From the NCBI GenBank assembly GCA_020061705.1, contig JAGUXT010000058.1, positions 1 to 64,000 on the forward strand: a stretch of 64,000 nt of DNA. The letters run 5' to 3'. Position numbers and translations under genes: made by a program. This document shows, piece by piece, positions 30,256 to 39,608 of this stretch. The stretch is from Halothiobacillus sp. Its GTDB lineage: Bacteria > Pseudomonadota > Gammaproteobacteria > Halothiobacillales > Halothiobacillaceae. The notes below the pieces were generated by a model. It saw only the letters and a program-made list of their open reading frames with translations, had not been told where the DNA came from and did not search any database. Positions within the stretch are counted from its first letter, which is position 1. Each line of letters begins with the position of its first letter.

Positions 30256-31307
30256 ACTTAAGCATGAACGACGTACGTCTCCACCTGACAACCTGGTTCA
30301 ACTGGTGGCTCGGCGGCTGGCAGGATGCTTGGGCGATGCTCCCCAAGCCTGCGGCCCTGCAGACCCGTCCCGCCATATTTCAAACCACGGATGGTGCCCG
30401 CCTCAGCTTTTCTGCCACGGTTAATACTCCTGGAACCTGGTTAAGCATGCATCAGGCAAGCACATCTAACAGCGCACCCCAAGGCGTGTTACTTGCTGAC
30501 GATGATGTTCTGCTGCGCGAATTAAATCTCCCCCCACTCAGCGAGCGCGACATCGCTGCCGCTGTTGCCTTGGATGCACAAATCGCCAGCCCCTTTCCTG
30601 CGAGCGACACCCACTTCGGCTACAGCATCCGGCGTTTAACCAATGGCCAGCGCCAGATTGAAATTGCCCTCATCCGCAAAAGCAAGCTAGAGCAGCTTCA
30701 AATCCAGTACCCCCAGCACGCGCTTTTCGCCCGAGGTGAACGCGGAGCTATCCCTCTGCAAAATGACAACCACGACCGACAAACCGCATGGTATCTCTCA
30801 CCACTCACGCTAGGCCTCAGCATACTTCTCGGCCTTGTACTCATCGCATGGATCATCAGCCCGACGCTCCTGTTGCGCGCCGAGTCCATTGCGCACGAAG
30901 CAGCCTTTGCCAAGCTCAATCGTGCAGCCGCGCCATTGTTACAGAAACGTGAGGAGCTAAGCGCCTTGCAACAGCAGCTAGAAAGCGCCCGTGCCTTCGA
31001 CAATGAGCATCCTGCACCACAGCCCATTCTCGAACAGCTTTCCAGTCACATCCCTGACAGCACCTGGATCAGCCAACTCACTCTTCGCAAAGACCAACTC
31101 ACTCTTGAAGGCAGCTCGGACAACGCCATCGCCATCGTCAGCCTGCTGGAAAAAATTCCCGCATTAAAAGAAGTGCGTCTTGGTGCCAGCATTAACCGCG
31201 ACCCGCGCAATGGACGCGAAACCTTCCAGATTCTTGCGCGCATCCAGGCCAGCACCCCCAGCAGCACCCTAGCCAAAAGCACACAAGCTAATGGAGCCAA
31301 ACCATGA
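30252..31307 (+). CDS. gspL: Type II secretion protein GspL / PilN-like
   Basis: Operon position; TM segment LGLSILLGLVLIAWIISPTLL and C-terminal PilN-like ILEQLSSHIPDSTWISQLTLRKDQLTLEGSSDNAIAIVSLLEKIPALKEV. Confidence 0.75.
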   Translation: MNLSMNDVRLHLTTWFNWWLGGWQDAWAMLPKPAALQTRPAIFQTTDGARLSFSATVNTPGTWLSMHQASTSNSAPQGVLLADDDVLLRELNLPPLSERDIAAAVALDAQIASPFPASDTHFGYSIRRLTNGQRQIEIALIRKSKLEQLQIQYPQHALFARGERGAIPLQNDNHDRQTAWYLSPLTLGLSILLGLVLIAWIISPTLLLRAESIAHEAAFAKLNRAAAPLLQKREELSALQQQLESARAFDNEHPAPQPILEQLSSHIPDSTWISQLTLRKDQLTLEGSSDNAIAIVSLLEKIPALKEVRLGASINRDPRNGRETFQILARIQASTPSSTLAKSTQANGAKP

Positions 31308-31885
31308 TTCCTTTGCTGCACCAACACCGTGCTTGGCTCGCACCACTACTAACCCTAATCGTCACCCTGCTCTTGCTTGTCGCTATTTTCATTCCGCTCG
31401 CCGCTAAACAAAACCAGTACAACACCATCATCCAAAAAAGTCAGCCGCGTATTGAGCGGGTTCAGGGGCTGCTTGCCGCTGCACCACAACTCGAAAACCA
31501 ACTGAACGCTGCGCGCGTAACGGCACAAGCCCAGCTTTACCCAAACACCAGCGATGAAAACCGCCTCAATACCGAACTTCAAACCCGCCTACGCAACCTT
31601 GCGCAGCAAAGCGGCCTGACCGTCGGCAGCCTACGCGCACTCCCTTCGCGTAAAGAGCTCAACCTTGAGGTTCTCCTTTTAAACCTCAGCCTGCAAGGCG
31701 GCTTGACTGAGTTTCAAAAATTCATCGACGCCGTACAACACCCATCTGAGGCGGCTCCTGCCCTGCGCATTGACAACCTCATCTTGCGCCGCGCAAGTAT
31801 CGTACCCAACACGCCGCAGACCCTCGCCATTGACATCACGGTTGCTGCGCTACAGCCTGCCTCGAATCAAACGGCTACACCATGA
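31304..31885 (+). CDS. gspM: Type II secretion protein GspM
   Basis: N-terminal TM, coiled coil, small periplasmic domain; position between gspL and gspN/C. Confidence 0.75.
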   Translation: MIPLLHQHRAWLAPLLTLIVTLLLLVAIFIPLAAKQNQYNTIIQKSQPRIERVQGLLAAAPQLENQLNAARVTAQAQLYPNTSDENRLNTELQTRLRNLAQQSGLTVGSLRALPSRKELNLEVLLLNLSLQGGLTEFQKFIDAVQHPSEAAPALRIDNLILRRASIVPNTPQTLAIDITVAALQPASNQTATP

Positions 31886-32508
31886 AGCTTTACCACCACA
31901 ACCTCATCCTGCTGACCCTGTTACTTATTAGCAGTCTTGGCCTCGCCGCGTGGTGGAGTGCCCAACTGCGCCCCCTTAACAACTTAAGCTGGAAAGCGAT
32001 CCCTCCAGAAATACCTGCTTTACCAATTTTCGACACTGCCCCGATTGCCAGCAGCAATCAAAGCCTGGAGCGCCCCATTTTCTGGGAAAGTCGCCGCCCA
32101 CAGGCTCCTCAGAAAAATGTCATGCCCCCCATCGCAGCACCCGTGCCGATGGAGCTCCTGGGCATTGTTAGTGAAGGCAATCAGCGCGTCGCCCTTTTAC
32201 GTCCGCTCCAGGGTACGCCGCCCCTTCTCGTACGCCGCATGCACCAGGGCGAAAGCTATAACGGAATGACCATTCAACGCATTGACAACGATCGCGTCAC
32301 CCTTGATAGCGCCAATGGCCCGCAAATCATCCCCCTCAAGCGCGGCAGTCAAAACCCCAATGCCAACAAACCCGCCAAACTCAGTGCACCACAAACCATC
32401 GAAACGACGCGCAGCAAGCTCCCGGACGCACTGCAACAACGCATTGACGAACTCAAAAACAAAGCCGCGCAGCAAGCTCAACAACCTGTCGCCGCACCAC
32501 CTCCATAA
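31882..32508 (+). CDS. GspN/GspC-like type II secretion protein
   Basis: Single TM, Pro-rich linker, PMELLGIVSEGNQRVALLRPLQGTPPLLVRRMHQGESYNGMTIQRIDNDRVTLDS resembling a GspC homology region; precedes gspD. Confidence 0.65.
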   Translation: MKLYHHNLILLTLLLISSLGLAAWWSAQLRPLNNLSWKAIPPEIPALPIFDTAPIASSNQSLERPIFWESRRPQAPQKNVMPPIAAPVPMELLGIVSEGNQRVALLRPLQGTPPLLVRRMHQGESYNGMTIQRIDNDRVTLDSANGPQIIPLKRGSQNPNANKPAKLSAPQTIETTRSKLPDALQQRIDELKNKAAQQAQQPVAAPPP

Positions 32509-32566
32509 GTTGGGGCTTGCCCCTTAAACCTGATACAACCATATTTTGCCAAGGACTTCACAACAC

Positions 32567-34804
32567 ATGACCACCCCGATCCCTTTCCGCCTCAGCCTCC
32601 TTACATTCGCCATATTTCTCGTTGGCTGCAGCACGACAGGTACCACGCCACCCAACACATTCAGTGAAATCACCGGCAACAACCCACCATCTGCTGTAAG
32701 CAAACCTGCACCCGAAAACAAAGACAGCACCAGCCCAACCAACACTGACAGCCGCACCCAAGACCGCCTCTACCCTGGCAATGACCGCGTGGTTGACCTG
32801 CCCAAAGCCCGCCTCAGCCCTACCGCACAGGGCGGTGAAGGGGTCATGCTGAATTTTGAACGTGCACCACTGGTCGATGTAATTCACACCATTCTCGGCG
32901 AAGTACTCAAGGTACCCTACAGCATTGACCCCAACGTCAAGGGCGAAGTTGTGCTGCATACCAGCCAGCCCACACCGCTAGCCGACCTGCCTAGCGTGCT
33001 TGATACTGTGCTTCTAGCCAACGGCGCGGTACTGCGTATCGACGATACCGGCTTCTATCGCGTCGGCCTCGCTGACACCATGAAAAACCTGCCCCCCAGC
33101 CTGCGCAGTGCCTCCAACAAAACCGGGCAAGCCATCACCATCATTCCCCTGCGCTACATTGGCGCGCAGGACATGGCTGACATTCTCAAACCCGTCGCAG
33201 CCCCCGAAGCCTTCATGCGCGTCGACACCACACGCAACCTGATTGTCATGATCGGTACACAGAACCAATCCCAAGCCTGGATGGAGCTGGTCAAAACGTT
33301 CGATGTCGACTTTATGCGCAGCATGTCCGTGGGTATCTTTCCGCTCGAATACTCCGACGTCAAGGAAACCGCCAAAGCGATCGAAATGCTCATCGGCAGT
33401 GACCCCAAAACCACCGGCGGTATCGTGCGCGTCATGCCGATTGAGCGCCTCAACAGCCTCTTCATTGTCACACCCCGCAAAAATTATCTCGACCAGATTC
33501 GCCAATGGGTTGCACGGCTAGACCAAGCCCCAGATAACGCCATCGAACCCAGCCTCTACGTCTATCCCGTTCAAAACGGCGATGCCACTCGCATGGCCAA
33601 AACCCTCGGCAATCTATTCGGCAGTGGCTCAAGCACAAGCACCGGCACACGCGGCACCACTGCACCAGGCCTGAGCGAAAGTGCCATCAGCGCTACATCG
33701 GGCAACACCAGCGGTACAGGCAGCAGCTCCTCCGACAGTAATTTGAGCACTCAAGGCAGCAGCAGTGGTGGAGCTGGGCTCGGAACAGGTATTGGCAGCA
33801 CAACAGGAAGTACCGGCAGCAGCACCCAAAACAACACTCCCACCGCCGTCAGCATTGGTAAAAACATCCGCGTTGTGGCTGATGAGGACAATAACGCCTT
33901 ACTCATCTACGCCCCACGCCGCGAATATCGCCGCATCGAAAGTGCCATTCGCCAACTGGATGTTGCACCCGTTCAAGTTCTCATCGAAGCCAGCATTGTC
34001 GAAGTAACGCTCAGCGACAAATTCCAGTTTGGCCTCCAGTGGTATTTCACCAACGGCTTTGGCGGTAGCCTAAGCAACTTCAGCGGTGCTGGCGGGTTTG
34101 TCAACGCCGCCAGTGGCGTGGAAGGTCTCCCCGTGCTTACCCCTGCTGCGCCGTTGGTACCCGGGCTCAACTACATCATCAGCAACGCCCAGGGCAACAT
34201 CCAAGCGGTACTCAACGCCCTATCATCAGAAACCAGTCTCAAAGTTGTCTCTAGCCCATCCATGCTGGTACTCGACAACCAAAAGGCCGAAATGCAGGTC
34301 GGCTCGCAGGTTCCCATCCAGACATCAACAACCTTCTCTCAACTTGGCCTGCCAACAACATCTTTTGAATACAAAGATACCGGTGTGCTACTCACCGTCG
34401 TACCACGCATTAATGCTGGCGACATGGTCACGCTTGATGTTCTTCAAAAAGTCACCGATATCGGACCCATCGACAGCGCTACAAAACAGCGCAGCTTCCT
34501 TCAACGCAGTATGAAAAGCCGTATTGCTGTACAAAGCGGTCAAACCGCTATCCTTGGAGGGTTGATCCGCGACGGCAAAGAAAATAGCCGCAACGGCATC
34601 CCTGGTCTCGTCGACATCCCCATGCTCGGCTATTTGTTTGGCACCACAGAAAAAAACAAAGACCGCACTGAGCTCATTGTCCTCCTCACCCCGCGCGTTA
34701 TGGAAAACATGACCCAAACGCAACAAATCACCGAAGAAATCCGCAGCAAACTATTCCAAACCAACAGCCTGCGCCAGCCCCTCTCCAGCCAATTCGCCCC
34801 CTAG
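32567..34804 (+). CDS. gspD: Type II secretion secretin GspD (lipoprotein-like signal)
   Basis: Start ATG 32567; FAIFLVGCSTTG lipobox; N-domains; VQVLIEASIVEVTLSDKFQFGLQW, MLVLDNQKAEMQVGSQVPIQTST, TAILGGLIRDGKENSRNGIPGLVDIPMLGYLFGTTEKNKDRTELIVLLTPRVM. Confidence 0.95.
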   Translation: MTTPIPFRLSLLTFAIFLVGCSTTGTTPPNTFSEITGNNPPSAVSKPAPENKDSTSPTNTDSRTQDRLYPGNDRVVDLPKARLSPTAQGGEGVMLNFERAPLVDVIHTILGEVLKVPYSIDPNVKGEVVLHTSQPTPLADLPSVLDTVLLANGAVLRIDDTGFYRVGLADTMKNLPPSLRSASNKTGQAITIIPLRYIGAQDMADILKPVAAPEAFMRVDTTRNLIVMIGTQNQSQAWMELVKTFDVDFMRSMSVGIFPLEYSDVKETAKAIEMLIGSDPKTTGGIVRVMPIERLNSLFIVTPRKNYLDQIRQWVARLDQAPDNAIEPSLYVYPVQNGDATRMAKTLGNLFGSGSSTSTGTRGTTAPGLSESAISATSGNTSGTGSSSSDSNLSTQGSSSGGAGLGTGIGSTTGSTGSSTQNNTPTAVSIGKNIRVVADEDNNALLIYAPRREYRRIESAIRQLDVAPVQVLIEASIVEVTLSDKFQFGLQWYFTNGFGGSLSNFSGAGGFVNAASGVEGLPVLTPAAPLVPGLNYIISNAQGNIQAVLNALSSETSLKVVSSPSMLVLDNQKAEMQVGSQVPIQTSTTFSQLGLPTTSFEYKDTGVLLTVVPRINAGDMVTLDVLQKVTDIGPIDSATKQRSFLQRSMKSRIAVQSGQTAILGGLIRDGKENSRNGIPGLVDIPMLGYLFGTTEKNKDRTELIVLLTPRVMENMTQTQQITEEIRSKLFQTNSLRQPLSSQFAP

Positions 34805-34833
34805 CACCCAGGCCTGCCGCCTTAAAATGTCAG

Positions 34834-34844
34834 CCCCCCCCCCC
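34834..34844. repeat. C11 homopolymer in intergenic region downstream of gspD
   Basis: tcagcccccccccccttg. Confidence 0.9.
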
Positions 34845-35215
34845 TTGAAAGGCGAGATTCAGGACAAGGCCTATCGTTAAGCCTGATGGGCATTTGGACC
34901 CAGGGGAGGTTTTAATGCGTCAGCGCATGGCATCACCGCTTATATTCGAACCAACCGCCGCAAGATTTATTTTGCGTTCGCCTCACCTTCATAACCTACA
35001 AAATCATGAAAGCCCCGCCTCAATCATAGAACCAAACCAATCTCTCATAACCAAAATCAATCACCAAAAACTTACCCCCACACCCCGCGTAGTAAACAAG
35101 CAACACCCTAGTTGACTAAACCCTGCTGAACCCCTTAAATCACACCCAAGCCAAATCTGCGTCAGCAGCGAGGCCTGGCATGAAAAGCAACAATCCTGTT
35201 GTGAAGCATGACCAG

Positions 35216-35257
35216 ATCGGTTAACTTAAAACCGATTTTCGTCACCCGAGCGAAAAT
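35216..35257 (+). promoter_or_regulatory. Two adjacent hairpins in the putative 5' leader of the 35283 gene
   Basis: atcggtt-aacttaa-aaccgat (35216-35236) and attttcg-tcacccgag-cgaaaat (35235-35257), each a perfect 7-bp inverted repeat. Confidence 0.6.
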
Positions 35258-35282
35258 TTAACTTTCCCCAACGAGGATTTGA

Positions 35283-36292
35283 CCATGAACTTGAAGATGA
35301 AAACTCTGGCAGCTGCCATGATCGCCGCTGGCACCCTGGGCACTGCCCAAGCCTCTTCCGTACTGTTCCCGTATGTTGTAAACGGTGGTTCAGTGACCAC
35401 TGTCGTTACTGTTGTCGATGTCAACTATGCTTATGCCACGGGCTACGCCAACCTGCTGCACTGGGCTCTGTGGTATAAGGATGGCGCCAATGCCGAGAAA
35501 AATGACGCAGCTTGCCAAGAAGTCAACCAGTGGTTGCCATCTTCCAGCAACGACGTTCAGACTGTTGACCTCGGCGGCAAGTTCGGCAGCACCACCAAAG
35601 GTGTTCTGTTCAACGACCCAAGCATCAACAACAACTGGAAAGCCAGCAACAAGCGTTTCGATATGGCCAACTTGGCATCAAAGCCTTTGCGTGGTTACCT
35701 GTTGGTTGACGATGAGTTCTATGTTGGAAGCATGGACACGCCACTCCTCGAAGGCGAAGCAATGGTATTTGAATTCGCCACTGGCGCATCTTGGGGCTAC
35801 ACCGCTGGACGTTCTGTTAACCAGAACTTCCTGAACGACAGCGACATTACCTTCACCAGCGGCCAGAACGTAAGCATCAAGCCTTGGGGTGAGACCACCA
35901 CCAAGTTCTTTGTTACTCCGATTGACGTCAATATGTTCAACGGCAACAACGCAGCTGACACCAAGAAGCTTGCTTCTATTCAACTGCAACGTGCTGGCGT
36001 AGTCATGTATGACCGCGATGAAAACCCAGTTTCAGGTAGCGTACCGCAAGGCGTGAACTGCGTTGGCTCAGTAGATGCAAAAACATTGGTTACATCTTCT
36101 GCACTGACCCTTCTTCCTGACGGCGGCTGGGGTCAGTTGAACTCCATCTTGGGTCAAGGTACCGTAGGTATCAACGGCGAGAAGGAAACCGTTTCAGCAG
36201 TTTCCGTGATCAAGCTGGACTACAACAGCGGCGCGAAATTCAACGGCGAAGCTGTAACTGGCACCTTCAACAACGCATTCCAACTGCGTTAA
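35283..36292 (+). CDS. Uncharacterised exported protein with Sec signal peptide
   Basis: MNLKMKTLAAAMIAAGTLGTAQASSVLFPYVVNGGSVTTVVTVVDVNY...; clear signal peptide with AQA-S cleavage; RBS-like gagg upstream; followed by a strong terminator. Confidence 0.85.
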
Positions 36293-36318
36293 TTGCTGAT
36301 TTAGGTTAGGATATTGAC

Positions 36319-36346
36319 AAACCGCCCTTCGGGGCGGTTTTTTTTT
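36319..36346 (+). terminator. Rho-independent terminator
   Basis: aaaccgcccttcggggcggttttttttt: GC-rich stem, ttcg loop, T-run. Confidence 0.95.
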
Positions 36347-36430
36347 GATGAAATTTGCCCCCATTGCTAGAGGATGTCGTCATGACATTGGGCGCAAACT
36401 CCTTCACGGATCAACCAGCGTGCGTATCCC

Positions 36431-36500
36431 GTAGGAGCGACCATGGCCGCGAACAGCAAGGTGCGTAATTCGCCCCATTCGCGGACAAGCCCGCTCCTAC
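36431..36500. repeat. REP-like palindrome, family B
   Basis: gtaggagcgaccatggccgcgaa...ttcgcggacaagcccgctcctac. Confidence 0.85.
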
Positions 36501-36702
36501 CGATCGTTTTTAAATACAAGGAATTAAGTGCTTTTGGGCGGGAATCAGAAGACCGCCAGGAACAAGCTTTGGGCAACAAAACTTCTCTTAAAAAGTGAAA
36601 TTCATTCACACAGCGCTCATGCGCCAGCGGATAAACTCTTCCATCGATTAGCACTTAGTATAGAATCCGTAACCTTTCGTAATTCTCACGAGCTCGTCTT
36701 CC

Positions 36703-38487
36703 ATGCGTATCCGCCTTGTCATAGCCAGCCTTGTTATTGCTTCGTCACTCACGCTCATTGCCTGCTCGCAGGATAACGCCCCCAAAACCCAGACCACATG
36801 GTTAACTCCAACACCTATCGGTCTGCGCGATGATTGGAAAATTGCTAACAACACGAAAGAAAATGGAGCATGGGTTGCTTACTATCAAGGCAAGAGCAGC
36901 TTATTTTTAAAGTCACCGCAAGGGCAGCCGCAAATGCTGGTGGATGGTGCAAGCGGTGCTGCGCCATCAGGGCTGGCTTTAGCACTAAACCAAGCCAATA
37001 CCCCTGCAACAATGTGGCGCGACAAAGTTCCAAGCAAAGGACTATATCTAAAACAAGGCGAGAGCGCGCCACTCGAAATCGGCGTTGAAGGCTTCGATAC
37101 TGAACCCTTAGCGCGGTTTGACCTCAAAGCAGACCTTGCGGGTAGCACTCCGCAAGGCTGGCATGTACTTTGGTACGGGGAACGCTTCGTCCCTGAGTCC
37201 AATAGTAAATACAACCTCTATTATCGACATATCGATGCCCAAGGCACACCGGGAACTACACAGCGGTTAATGCCTGGGTTTTACCCACAATGGATTGTGG
37301 GCGCAAATAACGAAGTTGCCGTCTTCAGCTGGGACAACACACAAAAACCACCACAAGTGTTGATGCGCCTGCGTGACGCGAAAGATGGGCAATTCACAGC
37401 AAGCAAAGTAATCGCCACCACTACGCCAGACATTCCTCCGCTGTTCCGCGCCTTCCGCTTGGCTGATCGCTGGTTTGTCACCTGGATTGACCAGCAGGGT
37501 GAAAGTAGCACAGATTTTCTGCTGCGCGGGATGTGGTCGGACGACCATGGGGCAAACTGGAAGGGCTTCGACTTCCCAACGATCAGAGGTTTCGACATCG
37601 CAGATGTCCGTATTGCGCATGATGCTGGCAGCAAGCACGCCATCATGAGCATTTCAGGCACTTGGCGCATTAAGGATCCCAGCGCATCCAACGCGTTCTA
37701 CATCGCTCATAGTGCGGACAACGGAGCGACTTGGAGCGAACCGAAAATCATCCGTGATGCCCAGGCGGCCAGGACCAGCCGTGCTGAGGCTGCTCAGGTT
37801 TTCTTTGGTGACGAGCCGGGGAGCACATGGGTGGTTTGGGAGGATTGGCGTGATGTGCGTGGCCGCCTGTATTTTTCTTATAGCGAGAACTATGGAGAGA
37901 GCTGGCTTCACAGCAATCTACCCCTCGCAGGACAACCTGATGGCAATAACCTGATTGCATTCAACAGAGAAGTCAGTTACCGCGACTCCAAGGGATTGCA
38001 TCTTGTCGCGGAAAATGTAACTAGCGATGCAGGGCAGGAAAAGCGCGTATTCTCTCTGCCGCTCGATACCCACGTTATTGATGCTTCAGCTAAGGCGAAA
38101 CCCGTTTCCCAATTGAGTGAGAGCTCACTGAGGTCACGCATCGAGACCTACTGGAAATTCATGTCGGAAGGCAATTTTGACGCAAGTTATGCCTTGTTTG
38201 ACCCCTTCATGCGCGCCGCTTGGCCTGCCGTTCTTTATAAGCAACGGCTTGGGATCATCAAATACAAGCCTGAGATCATCATCGACCGCGTGGATATCAA
38301 TGGTAATTTTGCCGACATTGACCTTCGCGTGCGTGCGTTCGTGCCCGAATTTGAAATGGCTGGAAAAAAGCAGGGAGCCCCCGAACGTGAGGTTGAGATT
38401 CGCGAGCGCTGGGTGTTTATCGATGGCAACTGGTTCCGTGAGTACTTCGAGGAAGGCTCCAATCTGCGCTTTACCCGCTATCGCTAG
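36703..38487 (+). CDS. Lipoprotein with BNR/sialidase-like beta-propeller and C-terminal NTF2-like region
   Basis: SLTLIACSQD lipobox; Asp-box-like SDDHGANWKG, SADNGATWSEPKII, SENYGESWLH; C-terminal SLRSRIETYWKFMSEGNFDASYALFDPFMR...REYFEEGSNLRFTRYR. Confidence 0.75.
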   Translation: MRIRLVIASLVIASSLTLIACSQDNAPKTQTTWLTPTPIGLRDDWKIANNTKENGAWVAYYQGKSSLFLKSPQGQPQMLVDGASGAAPSGLALALNQANTPATMWRDKVPSKGLYLKQGESAPLEIGVEGFDTEPLARFDLKADLAGSTPQGWHVLWYGERFVPESNSKYNLYYRHIDAQGTPGTTQRLMPGFYPQWIVGANNEVAVFSWDNTQKPPQVLMRLRDAKDGQFTASKVIATTTPDIPPLFRAFRLADRWFVTWIDQQGESSTDFLLRGMWSDDHGANWKGFDFPTIRGFDIADVRIAHDAGSKHAIMSISGTWRIKDPSASNAFYIAHSADNGATWSEPKIIRDAQAARTSRAEAAQVFFGDEPGSTWVVWEDWRDVRGRLYFSYSENYGESWLHSNLPLAGQPDGNNLIAFNREVSYRDSKGLHLVAENVTSDAGQEKRVFSLPLDTHVIDASAKAKPVSQLSESSLRSRIETYWKFMSEGNFDASYALFDPFMRAAWPAVLYKQRLGIIKYKPEIIIDRVDINGNFADIDLRVRAFVPEFEMAGKKQGAPEREVEIRERWVFIDGNWFREYFEEGSNLRFTRYR

Positions 38488-38550
38488 TGACATCCACTCA
38501 GAATGTCGTTACGAGACACTTGTTGATCCGTAGCGAATACATCTCGAAAC

Positions 38551-38614
38551 GTGTGAGTGGGTATGCCCGCAAAATACCGCACGCTGAAGGCTTCGTAGGC
38601 AAGCCCGCTCCTAC
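38551..38614. repeat. REP-like palindrome, family B (degenerate)
   Basis: gtgtgagtgggtatgcccgcaaa...ttcgtaggcaagcccgctcctac. Confidence 0.6.
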
Positions 38615-38726
38615 CGTCAATTCACGGAGTGTCAGACCGGGTCAATGATTTAGCGTATGACACAGCGCCCTTAGGTGCTGTTTTTTGTTTTCCTTTCCCG
38701 AATACTTCATCTTTCCTCATCAACCT

Positions 38727-39515
38727 ATGCACAAACTTTTTCCCTTGCTTCGCCCTCTCCTACTGCGGGAATGGCGTGAAACCTACGCAGGCTCGCTGCT
38801 CGGTGGCGCATGGAATCTTGTCCAACCACTCTTGTTCGTATTGCTGTATTGGTGGGTGTTTAGCGCGGTGTGGAAAATGCGCCTGCCTGCATCAAGCGCC
38901 GATGGCAGCGAGTTGCCGTATATCGTGTTTTTGCTTAGCGCCATGCTGCCGTGGATGGCATTCCAGGAGAGCCTAGTGCGCGGAGTGTCGTCTGTAGTCT
39001 CAAAAGCCGATGTACTGCGCCATAGCCCTTTCCCCGCCACGCTCTATCCACTGTCGCGCGTACTGGCAGCGCATGGCACCTTTGTACTGGTGATGCTGGT
39101 CGCGTGGGCAGCGCTGTGGGCGGCGGGAATGATGCCAACTAGCCCATGGATGCTGCTGGTCGCGCTGCTATGGCTGGGTTTGCAGGCCTTGTTTGCGCTC
39201 GGCCTAGCTTGGCTTTTGGCGGCATTGGCGGTGTATTTGCGCGATTTAATCCATGCGGTCGCCATGGTGATGACTTTTTTATTGTTTACCGCGCCCATTC
39301 TTTACCCGCTTAGCCAAGTACCCGCAGATTGGCGGGCTGTGGTGTGGATGAACCCTTTTACGCCATTTGCAGAAGGTTTTCATGCGATTTTGTTGCACGG
39401 AACCATGCCTTCGATATTGAGTCTGGGCTTGGGTTTCGCTTACACCGCTTTGGCGCTTTTGCTGGGCTACAGCCTGTTTCGCAAGCTGCAAGCGGGGTTT
39501 GTGGATGTTTTGTGA
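38727..39515 (+). CDS. ABC-2 type polysaccharide export permease (Wzm-like)
   Basis: MHKLFPLLRPLLLREWRETYAGSLLGGAWNLVQPLLFVLLYWWVFSAVW...; MNPFTPFAEGFHAILLHG; adjacent to Wzt-like ATPase. Confidence 0.9.
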   Translation: MHKLFPLLRPLLLREWRETYAGSLLGGAWNLVQPLLFVLLYWWVFSAVWKMRLPASSADGSELPYIVFLLSAMLPWMAFQESLVRGVSSVVSKADVLRHSPFPATLYPLSRVLAAHGTFVLVMLVAWAALWAAGMMPTSPWMLLVALLWLGLQALFALGLAWLLAALAVYLRDLIHAVAMVMTFLLFTAPILYPLSQVPADWRAVVWMNPFTPFAEGFHAILLHGTMPSILSLGLGFAYTALALLLGYSLFRKLQAGFVDVL

Positions 39516-39528
39516 GTCTGCACATCTC

Positions 39529-39596
39529 GTAGGGTGGATAAGCGCAGCGCATCCACCAAGGGCGCTCGGTGGATGCGCTGCGCTTATCCGCCCTAC
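39529..39596. repeat. REP-like bipartite palindrome, family A
   Basis: gtagggtggataagcgcagcgcatccacc...ggtggatgcgctgcgcttatccgccctac. Confidence 0.9.
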
Positions 39597-39608
39597 AATA
39601 TCTAAGTC

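Noticed and set aside
34847-34912. Possible riboswitch upstream of the 35283 gene
   Set aside because: Some short complementary segments, but no match to the riboswitch consensus cores I can recall (fluoride, c-di-GMP, TPP, glycine); kept only as a weak note in the small-ORF finding.
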